The notes below the pieces were generated by a model. That model was not told the DNA's origin, did not search any database, and saw only the letters and a program-made list of their open reading frames with translations. A stretch of 64,000 nt of DNA from Membranipora membranacea (taxonomy: Eukaryota > Bryozoa > Gymnolaemata > Cheilostomatida > Membraniporidae), in assembly GCA_914767715.1 (NCBI GenBank), contig OU612066.1:22232283-22296282 (forward strand). Direction: 5' to 3'. This document shows, piece after piece, positions 27,201-39,368 of this stretch (the first letter of the stretch is position 1; every line of letters begins with the position of its first letter). The position numbers were made by a program, and so were the translations under genes.

Positions 27201-28128
27201 ATAAGCTAACAGAATACATAGAGAAGGATGCTGGACTAAAACTCACTGAATTTCATGAACAGATCAAGATTTTCCGGTCGGATGTATCCAGACTAAACTG
27301 TGTAAGTGATTTAAATTTTCAGGTTGCGGAACAGTCACTAATAAAGCCAAATGACGTTAGGTCATTAATTAAAGTGTCAGTCCTATTAAAAAGGTGGATA
27401 TATAACCCCAGTAAATCGAATATTGTGAGGGCAAATATAAATCATGAAAAAATAAAAACTGTGGAAAATAGCATTTTAGTGTCTTTAAATATTTTATCAA
27501 GGATCATAATAGATCATAGTGATCAGGTGGAGGCAATAAATTACTATGATCCACTATGACCCCAATTTTCAGTCTTTGCAACGGTTTTACTGCAATAAGG
27601 TTCACAGGCTGTTTTATTTCATATGCCCTAATGACCTTTCAGCCTGAGATCTTTAAAACCATACCAAATATGGCATAGTAGGACTGTCAATTGAACTTCC
27701 TAGTAAAATACTGATTTGAATCTGTCAGTTAGCTTCTCTGACATTTAGACTACGAATATTTAATTGCAAGTCTTAGAAAGGAGTATGTTTCGAATGATTG
27801 GTTTCACTGCAACTGATGAGTAATGCTTCTAAGCTGTCCCCTCATTGTTATTGAGGAGGTAACTTCCATACAATGTCGCACAAATTAATATACAGATCAT
27901 GGTCTCTTGATTTCACCAAATGGGAAACTTGCATATTAGTATTCAAATATCAGAGTTATTAATTGAGAAAGTAATATCTGCTATAAGCATATATATTTCT
28001 TCCTTTTCTAATCTGACAGGTTGACTTGCTGCGAACAAAGAAGGAATTGGAAGATAAATTTAGAAATATAGCTGATGATGGATTTCATGGTCTGGTGGTA
28101 GAAAACCAACAAACGATCAAAACCATTG
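24231..28128 (+). pseudogene. TRIM-type gene, copy 2 (degenerate, no propeller)
   Basis: Exons in copy 4 order: RING 24231-24437 (ATG 24266), B-box 1 24880-25039, B-box 2 25743-25929, coiled-coil exons 26601-26797 and 27131-27301, and the short linker exon 28020-28128. Damage: a 1-bp deletion in the RING exon near 24330; the last RING pair CxxC reads CRVS; the first B-box CEPC reads CEPR; B-box 2 carries TAG stops at 25776 and 25872. The coiled-coil exons are open. The propeller and last-blade exons that should follow are absent. Instead the linker exon ends in phase 1, and the next usable acceptor leads into the SAP-like exons at 28606, in phase. It may be a dead N-terminal half or a donor of its coiled coil to a new gene. 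Confidence 0.8.
26013..26047. repeat. Dispersed ~34-bp hairpin motif (best copy)
   Basis: agttgtctcctcattg followed by its inverse (actgaggaggtaact) forms a short hairpin. Related copies stand at about 2503-2536, 6358-6395, 11731-11762, 27833-27867, 36698-36730, 41880-41913, 46059-46090, 56971-57003 and 60426-60459. Some are shared through duplication of the units, but copies at 6358, 26013 and 36698 lie in unrelated contexts. Confidence 0.65.
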
Positions 28129-28605
28129 GTAAATAAATAATTTTATAACAGTTTACCCATCAAGTGACCTATATCGTTCATACAACGATATCACTGTGTG
28201 TTAATATACTATCCTAACAGAGAATAGGATAAATTCTGGTAAAAGGAAGGCTCATGACACAAATATTTACTTGGATAAGTGATGATAGTCTTTGGTTTGG
28301 TTTGGTAGTGCGTTTCCACTTAATTACACCTAAGCCTTACTGTGGAGAAACCCATTGAACCCTATTTTACATTTCTCCCTACAGTCGGTAGATCTAGGGC
28401 TACATGTTACACACTGGTTGCTGATACCGATATGATTTAGGTTTGAAACTTCTGACTCATTTCGCCGAATATTGTGTTGAGAGACAAAACGTGATTGTAG
28501 ATTAAGTTTGATTCAGTTTGCCTGTTCCCACGGCTCGATAATCCGAACGCAGGTAAATTTGATCATACCTGATCTGAATGGATTGTTTCTTGAATGATAT
28601 TTCAG

Positions 28606-29693
28606 ACCGGAGTGCTCCTACTGGTATCTCGGCTGTGAATCATTGTGTTGGTATAAAGGGTACGGCAGGCTCGCTGCCTGTCAGTATACTTAAAACTCCC
28701 AAAGCTGTCGGTGTCAAAAGAGATATTTCCTGTATCCAAATACCAACACAGGTTAGTCAGATGCCTACATACATGTCCAATATTTATCTGGCCTATAGTT
28801 GTATTATAGACAATGGAAATAATGTTCCCAGGAGAGCTTTCTCAGAAGGAGAAATAAAAAGATCAAAAGTCAAAATACTCTATTAAAACAGATTCGAGGT
28901 GTAATAAAACAATGTTAATGTTCTATTAATGTTATGCCATATTATGTTAACCCAAAGCATAAATATGCCGCTGAAGAAAATGGAGGAATGTAGGTCAAGC
29001 GTTGCCCCCGCTCGAGTCTCCCATTTGCTGGCAGCTCACCAGTAACATGGAAACAATTGTAATGCAGAAAAAATGGATCAAACTTCATATAGGAGGATTG
29101 TATGCTGTAACTGTAACTTAATATTTGATTGGATTTCAGGGCAGTAAAAAGATGAAGACCACAGAAGACAGCTCTGGGGATTCACACGCAGTCATTATGT
29201 CTCTGATAAATGCAGAAACTGTAAGTGTTCTTTGGAGAGCTTTAGCAACTAAGAATCTGTTCACATGAAGTTTCAACTTGAAAATTAGAACACTTTCATC
29301 TCGATGACTTTGAACAATTTGACCACCGTATACCAATTTTGAATATTGAACCTTTATCATTTTAATCTTCATTATCTGTTTTAATTTAATCAAGTTATCT
29401 TCCCTTGTTGTCTGGCCTGTATTGTGAGTACAATAAATGACAAAATCATTAGAGATTTATATTATCAGAATCCTACTAAGACCATAATGGCAGTATGCAT
29501 GATAGTTTCCTCTCTGATAATTCAAGTTCAGCAACACATTCTCAGGAGTATATCATTTCTCTTTCAGATATCCAAGGCTAGTAATGCCTGCCTGACTTCA
29601 TGGCTCAAACAGCGAGGTGTGACGGTCAGAGCTAAAGATAAGAAACAAGATCTGATAAGTAAAGTCATGACAGCGCTTAATATAGAACAGTAG
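28606..29693 (+). CDS. SAP-like helix-pair protein exons, possibly spliced to TRIM copy 2
   Basis: Three exons are open and mutually in phase: 28606-28751 (acceptor ttcag, donor gttagt), 29140-29220 (81 nt, donor gtaagt) and 29568-29693 (stop TAG). The last exon encodes a compact helix-turn-helix with the look of a SAP motif (NACLTSWLKQRGVTV ... DLISKVMTAL), a small DNA/RNA-binding fold found in many nuclear proteins. The first exon needs one base from an upstream exon in phase 1, which the linker exon of TRIM copy 2 (ending 28128) supplies. No separate start codon with good context was identified, so the true 5' end is uncertain. A relative of the first exon only is at 8416-8591. The SAP assignment is by eye. 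Confidence 0.5.
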
Positions 29694-31312
29694 TACGATA
29701 TTACACTTACCACTCTGTAAGTATGTATCTCCATGAACGGGCCTCTATAGTTGTAAGTAGCAAGGTGCGATATGGTAATGTACTCACATACTTAGTGTAA
29801 GTTCACATGTCTGAGAAAATGATGTACTTACATTGTGTGAGTTAAGCTCGTTTATCAAGTTTCAAATTATTATTATCTGCAAACAGACCGGCTGTACACA
29901 GGCTTAGACATTTATTGCCTTATCAGATGACTGTTACATACCAAGACAAAGCAATCAGAGATCCTCTGTGCAATTCATTCAATGATTTTTCTACCTTCAT
30001 ACTGTAACTACGTCATACTATATTCTATCTCATTCATGAATTTGGTTTGTGGTTGTTGTTTTTTTACCTCACATCCCACTTTTAAACCGTAGATGCCTTT
30101 TTGTTGTCATTATCTCTTTCTTACGAGTAGATGTCTCAAGATTATGTTGTGTTTTGTTAATATTAAACAGTAAAGTTAATTTATTATTATTAAACACAAT
30201 TTGAGTAAATTTTGCGGAGAAGGTTAAAAACGGTTTGAATGGTCAGAGTGCGGTGATTAATCTTCTCACCTAATGATTGTTAGCCACCTGTGGTAAACGT
30301 AGTGGAGGTGTAGGTGGTAAACTTAGTGGAGGTGTTAGTAATCTTGTCTTTATCAATCCAAGTTTGATCACGGAGCTGGGAGAGATATTCCATCTCTGGT
30401 TTTATTCAATGCCAATAAACTTGTATATAATTAAGCTGCAATATGTAAAGTTGTTATCTTCTGGAAAATGAGAAGACAATCCTTGTTTACGCATATTTGC
30501 GCTGAAATTAAAAAGGATAAAGCTAAATCAATTTACATCCCCAATTCTGTTCTTTTGCTATTTTAAATCCTGAATGCCAATTATATTGCTCCCGAAGATC
30601 CCTTATTTTATCCACTCTAGGTACCGTTTTCCAGTATCACCTAGAAGACATAGAAATATTGCAAACTTAGGATAGTCAGCTGACTAGAATACTATTGTAT
30701 AGTGCAACCATGAAGATGGTTTGAATTGCTAAATAACCAACTTTCTTAACTGTGTATGCTTATCATATCATAGGCGATTCAAGTAGCAGTTATCATTAAT
30801 AGAAATGTCTAGCGCTAAACTACTCCCTTTTTTTTAGAAAACAGAAAGAAAGGATTATCTAATATTACATGCGGAGCCATTGTCTAACCTGCAGGGATTT
30901 CGACAACAGAAGCACAGATTGTGGGATGCATCCGACTAAACTTTAAATTATACGAACTATCAGGATAAACAAGCTGTTTGAGCTCATTCTGGAATAATTT
31001 CTACCCTCTGATTATACAATTATACGACACCTCCAGCTCCAGTATGGATTATTCATCAACATACTTCAGTTATAGTGCTGATAAGGATTATATGAATAGC
31101 AGATGAACTTAGTACAACATAAATCATGATCATTACAGTTAGTACTCTTGGATTATGCATCAGCTCCGGGTATGGACTATTACACAAGACACTTCACAGC
31201 TATATCAGCATAACATCAGATAACTCAACTCAGAACTTGCTTGCTCAGACATGGTGAGTTTGTTTCTTTTACATAAAAACAATACAAGACAATGTAATTC
31301 GCTTTCCATGAT
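29694..31312. other. Duplicated intergenic flank
   Basis: 30.2-30.45 kb aligns with 8.69-8.87 kb, and the 'gtatggattattc' pattern at 31.0-31.2 kb aligns with 9.4-9.65 kb. No exon was recognised. The plus-strand frame at 30277-30471 is not conserved in the other unit. Confidence 0.5.
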
Positions 31313-34300
31313 TTTTATTGGAACAGTAAAAGAAGTGCAAAAAAATGACTGAGGCTGTAAAATACAAATTGCAGGTTACCTTCTGATCAACATTGCACTG
31401 TCATAAAAGAATACCTCCAATCACCGTAGCTATGAAGGTATAATGGGACGTCGGAATGCGAACTGTCAGAAACTAGCCCTGCGGGTACAAAAAATAAACT
31501 GCGCACCAGTATCAGTGCAAGTATATAACCCATATATGAAAAACCGTTATGCTCTGTGAGATAATTTCGAGAAAACATTCCTAACAAAAGTCTTAACCAT
31601 TCTGAAACATTTGGTCACTCGTCTCTTTATACCAGCCTGAGCTTTGTGAGTTGTGCTTGTGTTTGTTGTGTTCAGATCTCGCTTCTCATAGACCCGTAAT
31701 TTATCACTAGTCGTATCACACGAAGTATAAGTACATTCATGCTGAACTCCTGTAGCTGGTTCAGGTTTAATTGTCTCATTGGCTTTGGGAGCCATATCCG
31801 TTGGATCTGAAACAAGGTTTGCACTTCATTATCAATGTCTTTTGTTAATCTTTTTCACTTCATGTTTTTGCAGTTGACTTTGATTTGAGTGATTCTTCCT
31901 TGTTAAGAATTGATCTGATTTGAGAAGCTTACAGCAATGATCAAAGGCAATTCTTTTGGGGGTGACCTACCGAATGAGGGAATCATCATTTGTGACAGAA
32001 CTAACCGGATCTAAGCAATATAATGTGTAAAGTTATCTCACTCACCCTGAGTAACTTCAAGTAAATCTTTCTTTTGCTCCTTCGTTTCACTCACCAACTC
32101 ATCTTCAGAATATACAATCTCAGCTCTGTAAGCGAGAAGCAAATTTTTTGAACACGACAATTAAAAATAATAGTATATGTATAATGTATTCAGCTGTTGG
32201 CTTTATAGTTGTTCCTTTTATTGAAGAGGGAATCGGCGAATCGACGTAATGCAAACATACTTACATTATAGCATCCAGCGTATTATATTCAGCTGGTGTC
32301 TGGAATGATTTGTCAAGGTCTGGCTGCAGATGATTGTTAGTAAGCTCACGGAAGCTGTCATTGAATGAGACACTCAGATCTTCGATATATTGTAACTGAC
32401 GAGTTGTGGAAGGAATTTCATGATCAGAACCAACTTCAGGGCTTAGCAACAGTTCTGCTTCTCCATTGTTCTCATACCTGGAAGAAATAACAGAACACTG
32501 TATTTACACACCTGTGACAAATAACCATAACAGCTTCCCATTTCAATTACGATCAAAGTTTAGGCATAGGCATAGGCAGACATTAGGTCTTTCAGAAATC
32601 TGTATCTTATCTTTGGACTCTCATAATAATTCATATGAATCAGTGTCTTTTTTTGGGATGTAGCTTACATCGACAGTTTAATTGTCGATCCATCGTGGAT
32701 GTGTTGTGCAAAGTAGACTTACGTTATACGCTCATACGAGTTGATCTGAAAGAATTTTGTTGAGAGTGATGTTTCGAGATCTTCTAACTGCATCAGTTCA
32801 TTGGCAAATTCCAGGAGACTGAGATTCAGTGGAGTTTCCATCTCCATTTCAGGATAACCAAAACGGTCATCAGGACTAGAAAATTCCACAGAAATAACCC
32901 AATTAGGCCTAAATACAGTGAATAGAATATCAAGAGCAGATAATTAATATGATTACCGCAATTGCTAATTCAGCTATGATTATTATTGTTACAGAAAAGC
33001 AATCGAGTGATTGATATAAGTTAGCCTACTAATTTTCTTCACACTTTCTTTTGCTGGATAAATTTTTTTGAGTTCATGACATGACATGACATGACATGAC
33101 ATGACATGAGCGAGCTAGTGCTGCATCATACCATCTTTAATAGTATGATGTAAAGATAATAATATCACAATACAAAACACCTATGAATAAGTACACAATT
33201 AATACTCACATTACATCATGTGCCATATTTTGAAATTCAGGTATCTGCACTGACGAGTCATGTGAATGTTTTTGATGACAATCCTCATGTATCTGATGGA
33301 GGCTGTTGTTCAGTAGTGTAGTAAATAGTGTGTCTGTAGTGCACTTTTCATCGCATAAGAAGGAAAACTCAGTGTCCAAGATGTCTGTGGGATCTGAGAA
33401 TATAAGAACTAATATGCAAAATAAAGGCTTGAGAGATTAAGTTTGGTTTCCTCTGTAATCACTCCATAAAGAGTTATACACGTAGGTCTGTTTTATTTTG
33501 CAATGAGTTCGAGATCATCCGGTTCAATCTAATTCTGCTATTGCTATCATGAAACGCTTCCACACTGACATGATAAAACACAAGAACTCAAGTTTTAAAA
33601 AAACCAATGTTGACCTAGTGCATTGGATAGATAACTCCCAAACAACAATAAAGTCTTGTCTTTTCGGATATTTACCACGGGTGACCTCATCTGACTGATC
33701 TTCAACATCCCAAATACTTCCCTCCTCAGACTGGTATCCAGCATCTAACTCTGAAAATGAAATGGGTTTTGATAAGTTTCTAAAAGAGAAGTAGTGATTA
33801 TATCCGGTTGATGTATTGCATGTTTTTGTTGATGTTTTTGTATTGGTTGCATCAAACTATGTTTGAGCTTCTTTACTCGCAACAAGACTGCTCTTCTGGG
33901 ATCAGGTTTCATTCGAATTTGAGAACACTCGGTGTCAATTCTTTTTAGTCACAGAATTCAGCAGCTCCATAACAGTAATGTGATAATTGAGATCCTCCAA
34001 TGAAGACTCACCTTTCTGGCTTTTGCATGAAAATACATCCTCATGATCACTCACATCCCGCTGCTGACTCTTGTGATCATCATCGATATCACTCCACAAC
34101 CTCAGGCTAACTACCTCACTACTACAATGATTGAAATATATGATATGGGATTTAACTCTCACTAATAGAGTCACCTAGTAGTATCACTACTACTTGATTA
34201 CTTTCTCATTGTGTCATTGCGCACTCAGAAGGCAGCGATTGCAACATCTTTAAAAGCGCAAAGCTGCTGATGACACATCATCTTTGTGAAAAACCTGATG

Positions 34301-34574
34301 GACTTTTATGGAGTTCACAGCCAGCATGGCATAGGTCATTTTTTGATATGTGCATTGATGAATAATCTAAAATATTTAAATATTATCCCCTAGCCCAAAC
34401 AAATTCAGCCAATTCCAAAATATGAATGAATAAATAAATTCCATTGCAACAAAGTGGAAAATTTGCCTTCTTCTCATTTAATAACAGCAGTAATGAGAAT
34501 AATAAGTAAACTTACATGGCAGTTCTGTACATTTCTTGTTGTTGATAATATTCGTTATAGGAAGACATGTTCAT
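31313..34574 (-). CDS. Acidic orphan protein with cationic C-terminal helix, copy B (intact)
   Basis: Eight minus-strand exons with GT-AG boundaries join into one open frame of 377 codons: 34574-34516 (two in-frame ATGs, 34574 and 34568; MSSYNEYYQQQEMYRTA), 34121-34012, 33750-33676, 33393-33210, 32875-32723, 32477-32265, 32125-32046 and 31806-31547 (TAA). The poly(A) signal on the minus strand is at 31319-31314. The body is rich in Asp, Glu and Ser with repeated DPTD (start of exons 4 and 8) and short hydrophobic strips (PLNLSLLEFANELMQL; VSFNDSFREL). The C-terminus turns basic and amphipathic (AGIKRRVTKCFRMVKTF and onward). No signal peptide or membrane segment is seen. No known family was recognised. 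The next TRIM leader starts about 2.5 kb away in divergent orientation; TRIM copy 2 converges on it. Confidence 0.8.
33075..33109. repeat. (CATGA)n microsatellite
   Basis: About seven copies of catga lie in an intron of acidic copy B. Confidence 0.95.
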
Positions 34575-36566
34575 GTAGTTATCACTTGATTTCTATAGAA
34601 TTTTACAGAGAATCACAGAAAAACAACTAGTTAAGACGGTTGCTTATTTCTGATTGTTATGCTCAACATTCAGTCATCATTGTGCTAAATGTTGTGTCAT
34701 GGCGTGTCTCCATCAATTGTTGGCCATAATTACTCTAGGTCACTTGATTTTGATTATAAGTTGTCCTCTCATTATTAGATTATGAGAGTAATAATTATGA
34801 TAAATGTAGGATGATTTTTCGTATTCAAAAATGATAAAATTATGTAGTTTATTCCTATGGTGTTCATATGACGTCCAGGATGAAATTGCCTGCCAAATTA
34901 AATTGTGTACATATTATTTTGTTTACGTCCTCTTAGTAATTTCTTTAGATTTTCCAAACTGACTACTTGGTGTTGTATATAAATATGAACACACCATGAA
35001 TGAACTTTTTCACGAAACTTCCATACTCCATTCATATTATTCTGGCATCAACTAATGCTGATTTAAAATTTAGTTTAGTTGTATAGGATTTGTTTTCTTC
35101 CATGTTGTAAGATAACTATCCTTGTCCGTGCTGAGCCGCAGCATAAAACATGGCTAGTCCAGACTGCAATCTTTGCTCATGCCATCTTATTGGTATAAGT
35201 TGGTCACATCAGTTTCATGATTAAAGGATGTTTTATTTTCAGAATAACTGAACTGTGTCTAGCTGCCGTACACTGGCATTCAGAACTAGAAGGCTACACT
35301 GTGGGATTATAAAAAGAGAAGGGCCATGCAGTAGCTAATGCATATCAGTGGATAGATATACCTCATCTGATATGTGAAGGTTCATAATTATTCCTTTCTT
35401 TTCCTTTAGGACCCGGTAGGAGTTAGTGTCATCAGCATGTGGTGTTCTCTCTGGAATCGAAAGGTTGCCTGTTATGATCTTGGGAGTAGTAGAAAGTGTC
35501 AAGGATTTGGGTTTAAGGCTTAGAACCGATTGTATTCATCAGCTCAATAACGATTCACATTCATTGTTTTTGGCAGTCATTACCCCTAAAAAAGCTGAAA
35601 ATTTGTAATTTTTTGTGCAATGATTAATCGAAAAACAACGAAATTTACCTTCTCAACATTCACTCTACGCCAGATGTAATGCAGTTACCCAGTGACAACG
35701 ATTCCAATTGTTCATATTCAAATTTTGAGCACTGGGTACACACACTGATTTCGAGTTTACACTATTAGCATGTGTATCTCTGATCGATAGAGCTGCTGTC
35801 GTAAATATTTGGGTACCTACTTTCGGCTGAATAAGAGGAAAACTTTTGTTCAAACAATCATGATCGAAACAGAATTACCCAGCTCTGCATTATTAGTAAT
35901 TCTATCTTCTCCCACTGAGCTTAGGCTAGCAATACACAGTTGTGATTTAACTTTGTTTGTAAAAAATATGTACAAAATGCTCTTCTAAAACTGTAACAAT
36001 GGTAAGATTAGATTTTCCCAAGTTAAATTTAAAATTATTTTAACAGGAAATGAGAAAATGATACGTGTTTATCCAAAGGTTTGGGTATTCATCAATACGT
36101 CTCCTAAAAGCTGAATTTTAGCTGCTCTGTGGCTAGGTGAATTAATTCACTCTCTATTGTCAGAGATATACATGCAATAGTATATCACGTCATCAGTGTG
36201 CTTGATTCTATTGTATATGACCTAATGTGATCTAATATGAGATGTTAAAACAGGCAGATATCCAGCGAGTAGCTACCATTGGTACGCTAATTTCTTCCAA
36301 CGGGTGTTGAGGTCACAAGGTCTGCGATTGAGACCAAAGTAGGTGACTGAAGTGTCTGGACGTTTATAAACTGTTGCTGGGGATCACATGAGATGCAACC
36401 CCGTTACGGACTTCGTCATCAAGTACATGTAAGTTAGTACTGTTTATGACCAAAACACAACTGAGATTTCTTTGTCAAAATTATGATGTTGATTTGTTAA
36501 TGTGTTGCTGATTAATAGACAGTGTGATCAATATATTACCCTAGCTGATGTTTTAGGTGTCACCAC
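34575..36566. other. 5' flank of acidic copy B and intergenic sequence
   Basis: 34.58-35.62 kb aligns with 52.5-53.65 kb (for example taactatccttgtc, aacatggctagt and ggacccggta). This is the shared divergent flank between an acidic gene and the next TRIM gene. From 35.62 to 36.54 kb there is no match and no exon. The plus-strand frame at 35426-35608 is not conserved in the second copy. Confidence 0.5.
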
Positions 36567-36568
36567 TA

Positions 36569-36819
36569 GGTAAATTCGCGCCCTTTGTATCTATATTAAA
36601 TAATCATTAATCATAATCATTTTCATGGGGAAATCCAACTGAATATATCTTATGATTAGGTATACTGTTTTTCTATATCAGCCAAATGAAACTTAGAATT
36701 ATCTCCTCATTGGTAATAGGGAGACAACTTGAATTCAAGTGGGATTCAGTTGGATTTCCCCATGAAAATGATTATGATTAATGATTATTTAATATAGATA
36801 CCAAGGGCGCGAATTTACC
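36569..36819. mobile_element. MITE with ~76-bp terminal inverted repeats, TA target site
   Basis: The left arm starting GGTAAATTCGCGCCC (36569) is matched, with about one mismatch, by the reverse complement of the right arm ending at 36819. Both ends are flanked by TA. Size 251 bp, no coding capacity. TA duplication is typical of Tc1/mariner-type elements. The centre holds one copy of the dispersed ~34-bp hairpin motif (36698-36730). Confidence 0.8.
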
Positions 36820-37066
36820 TACTAACATAAATAAACTCATTTTAGTCCATATCAGCCTAGCCTGGCCTAGCCTAGCTGATGTATAATATATCACAACTGA
36901 CTTGACTTACTTCCTTTTAAGCCTTTCCATTGCATGCTACCATTTGTCTATGTATGCTTATGGTAAACAAGTAAGAGATTGATAACCCTTACAGGTTAAC
37001 TTCCATCAATCAATCACATATAAACTGTGTGTTAAAAAATTTAAACTGCCACATGGATTTCCCACT

Positions 37067-37783
37067 TGTCACAGTTTTGTTTCGCTTATTTGTCAGGCTA
37101 TTAAGATGAGGCTGTTTAACTTATTACACAGCAGTCTGCAGTCACAGCTTGAACAAGGAAGTTAGTAACAAGCAGTGGAGATTTAGATAGAGCAACACAC
37201 AGAGAGTTAACAGGACATAACCATTGAAAATATCAGGTCAGTAGGATGTACAATCAAGGCATTAGATACTCTAACTCTCTCATTTATAATTTGTTGCTCT
37301 CGTCTTACTCAACTCCAACAATATTTACCAACTCATGAAACAAGTACTCAGTGCTGTTTCGATTGTGCATTTGTTGCCGTTTTCTCGAGGGCACCAAGCC
37401 CCCTTCCCCGTGCTCGGCTCCCGGCGCCCTGTTGTGGTTGATTTTAGTGTTTAACTTATTACACAGCAGTCTGCAGTCACAGCTTGAACAAGGAAGTTAG
37501 TAACAAGCAGTGGAGATTTAGATAGAGCAACACACAGAGAGTTAACAGGACATAACCATTGAAAATATCAGGTCAGTAGGATGTACAATCAAGGCATTAG
37601 ATACTCTAACTCTCTCATTTATAATTTGTTGCTCTCGTCTTACTCAACTCCAACAATATTTACCAACTCATGAAACAAGTACTCAGTGCTGTTTCGATTG
37701 TGCATTTGTTGCCGTTTTCTCGAGGGCACCAAGCCCCCTTCCCCGTGCTCGGCTCCCGGCGCCCTGTTGTGGATTATTTTAGT
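37067..37783 (+). promoter_or_regulatory. Two tandem leader blocks upstream of TRIM copy 3 (335-bp duplication)
   Basis: 37114-37448 and 37449-37783 are nearly identical direct repeats with a 335-bp period. Each contains the TRIM leader block ending in ATATCAG|gtcagt (exon ends 37236 and 37571), then the same GC-rich stretch (cccggcgccctgttgtgg). Upstream of the first copy lies cacagttttgtttcgctt, as at the other TRIM copies. Together with the block at 38740-38894, TRIM copy 3 has three candidate first exons. Confidence 0.7.
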
Positions 37784-38739
37784 GTATGGGCAAGGACTTG
37801 TTACCCTGATCTGGTCCCGAGTGTGGTGTGGCCTGGTGTCTGATAATCCACTGGAAACCCCTACAGTGTTGTCCCAGATTACTAACAAAAGTTGTCTGTC
37901 AATTTCTCCTTATCCTCCCCTTATATGTTAACAACCCACTGCTGAAAACCCTGCGATTGTGAATGTGACGCCAAAACCCTCCTTGAATTGATCCCTTGCG
38001 AGTCGTGGCTGTGAAGCTATACAAAATACCTAACTGTTACATCCCCGATGAAAGATATACTGTTATTTACATCCAGATAATCAAGTCTCACTCTGTTATC
38101 ACTACACAGCATATCGCCCTTGAAAGGAGACAACTACTCCGACGGCGATCAACCTATCGGAAGAATCGGAAGAATCTCTGACTCTTTATGTAAGGGTGTT
38201 GAACTTCTAATCCCTTTGTTCAGTTTTTATCACAACTTACTCTGGTTAGGGATTAGGGTCGCTAACAGAGGTTTTTTTATGGAGAGATAAGTGTAACTTC
38301 ATTGAGACATTGATATGAAGGTTATTGCATTCCATTGTTAACCATACTGTGATCTCTGTTACTGCAGGCTCTGCGATGATACATTAATCTTACATTTCGG
38401 AATGCTTAACTTGAAGACCCCCTCATACTATTATACACATGTCTTGCTTGCTCACAGCGGACCCATTCCTCTTTAATTCAGTGTTTGGGGAAAGAAAGTG
38501 GGATATAAAAGAGTGTCCTCATTTTTTTTCTCATTCCCTGACCCACTTTAGAATCACTTGTCAGTGGGATAAAAATATACCCCAGCTAATATAAATTCCT
38601 TTGAGTCCATATCAGCCCTTTTATTGAATGCGACTGATAAGTAGTGAGTAATTGATAACCCTTACAGGTTAACCTCCATCAGTCAAACACATATAAACAG
38701 TGTGTTAAAAAATTGAAACTGCCACATGGATTTCCCTCT
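37784..38739. other. Sequence between leader blocks, no gene recognised
   Basis: The sequence near 38600-38760 repeats that at 36840-37080 (tccatatcagcc, gataacccttacaggttaac, gccacatggatttcc), so the promoter region itself was duplicated. The short frames at 37686-37931 and 37996-38181 have no paralogous support. Confidence 0.45.
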
Positions 38740-38894
38740 TGTCACAGTTTTGTTTTGCTTATTTGTCAGGCAGTTAACTTATTACACAGAAGTCTACAGT
38801 CACAGCTTTAACAAGGAAGTCAGTAACAGACAGTGGAGATTTAGTTATAACTACACACAGAAAGGTTACAGGATATAACCATTGAGAATATCAG
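38740..38894 (+). promoter_or_regulatory. Leader block of TRIM copy 3 (closest)
   Basis: The conserved non-coding block ends ATATCAG|gtcagt, 475 bp before the RING exon acceptor. It is the same as at 53850-54011 and is probably the non-coding first exon with the core promoter just upstream. Confidence 0.55.
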
Positions 38895-39368
38895 GTCAGT
38901 TGTATGTACAATCAAGGTGTTAGATTCTCTCTCTAACTCTTTTAGGGTGTTGAACATCTAATCGCCTTGTTCAATTTTGTATCACTGCTTACTCTAATTA
39001 GAGATTAGGGTAGCAAATAATGGCATTTTATAGTCAACCAACTGAGATCTCAATTATGGAGAGCTATATTACCAGATTTGTAGTCACCCTTCTGTTAATA
39101 TACATACACAGGTCATGCTCACAGCAAGCACTTTGCAAATAAAATTGATTGTTTGGGAGGGGCAGGGAGAAAGAGCGAATTTAAAAGAGTCTCCTCACTT
39201 CTGTGGTAACCCTTGGATGTGATTCTTAGTTTGTTATAGATGGCGATGTACGCCTTCACCTGAGCAAGCAAGCACACCCACATATAGAAAGGCGGGGCCT
39301 CCCCTGATCTTCTTATTCTAAGTATTGTTATTAGCAATATTATGTCGATAATGTAATCATGCTTTTAG

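Noticed and set aside
37686-37931. Overlapping plus- and minus-strand frames in the GC-rich stretch
   Set aside because: They lie in the duplicated leader region, which is non-coding in the other copies; GC content alone keeps the frames open.
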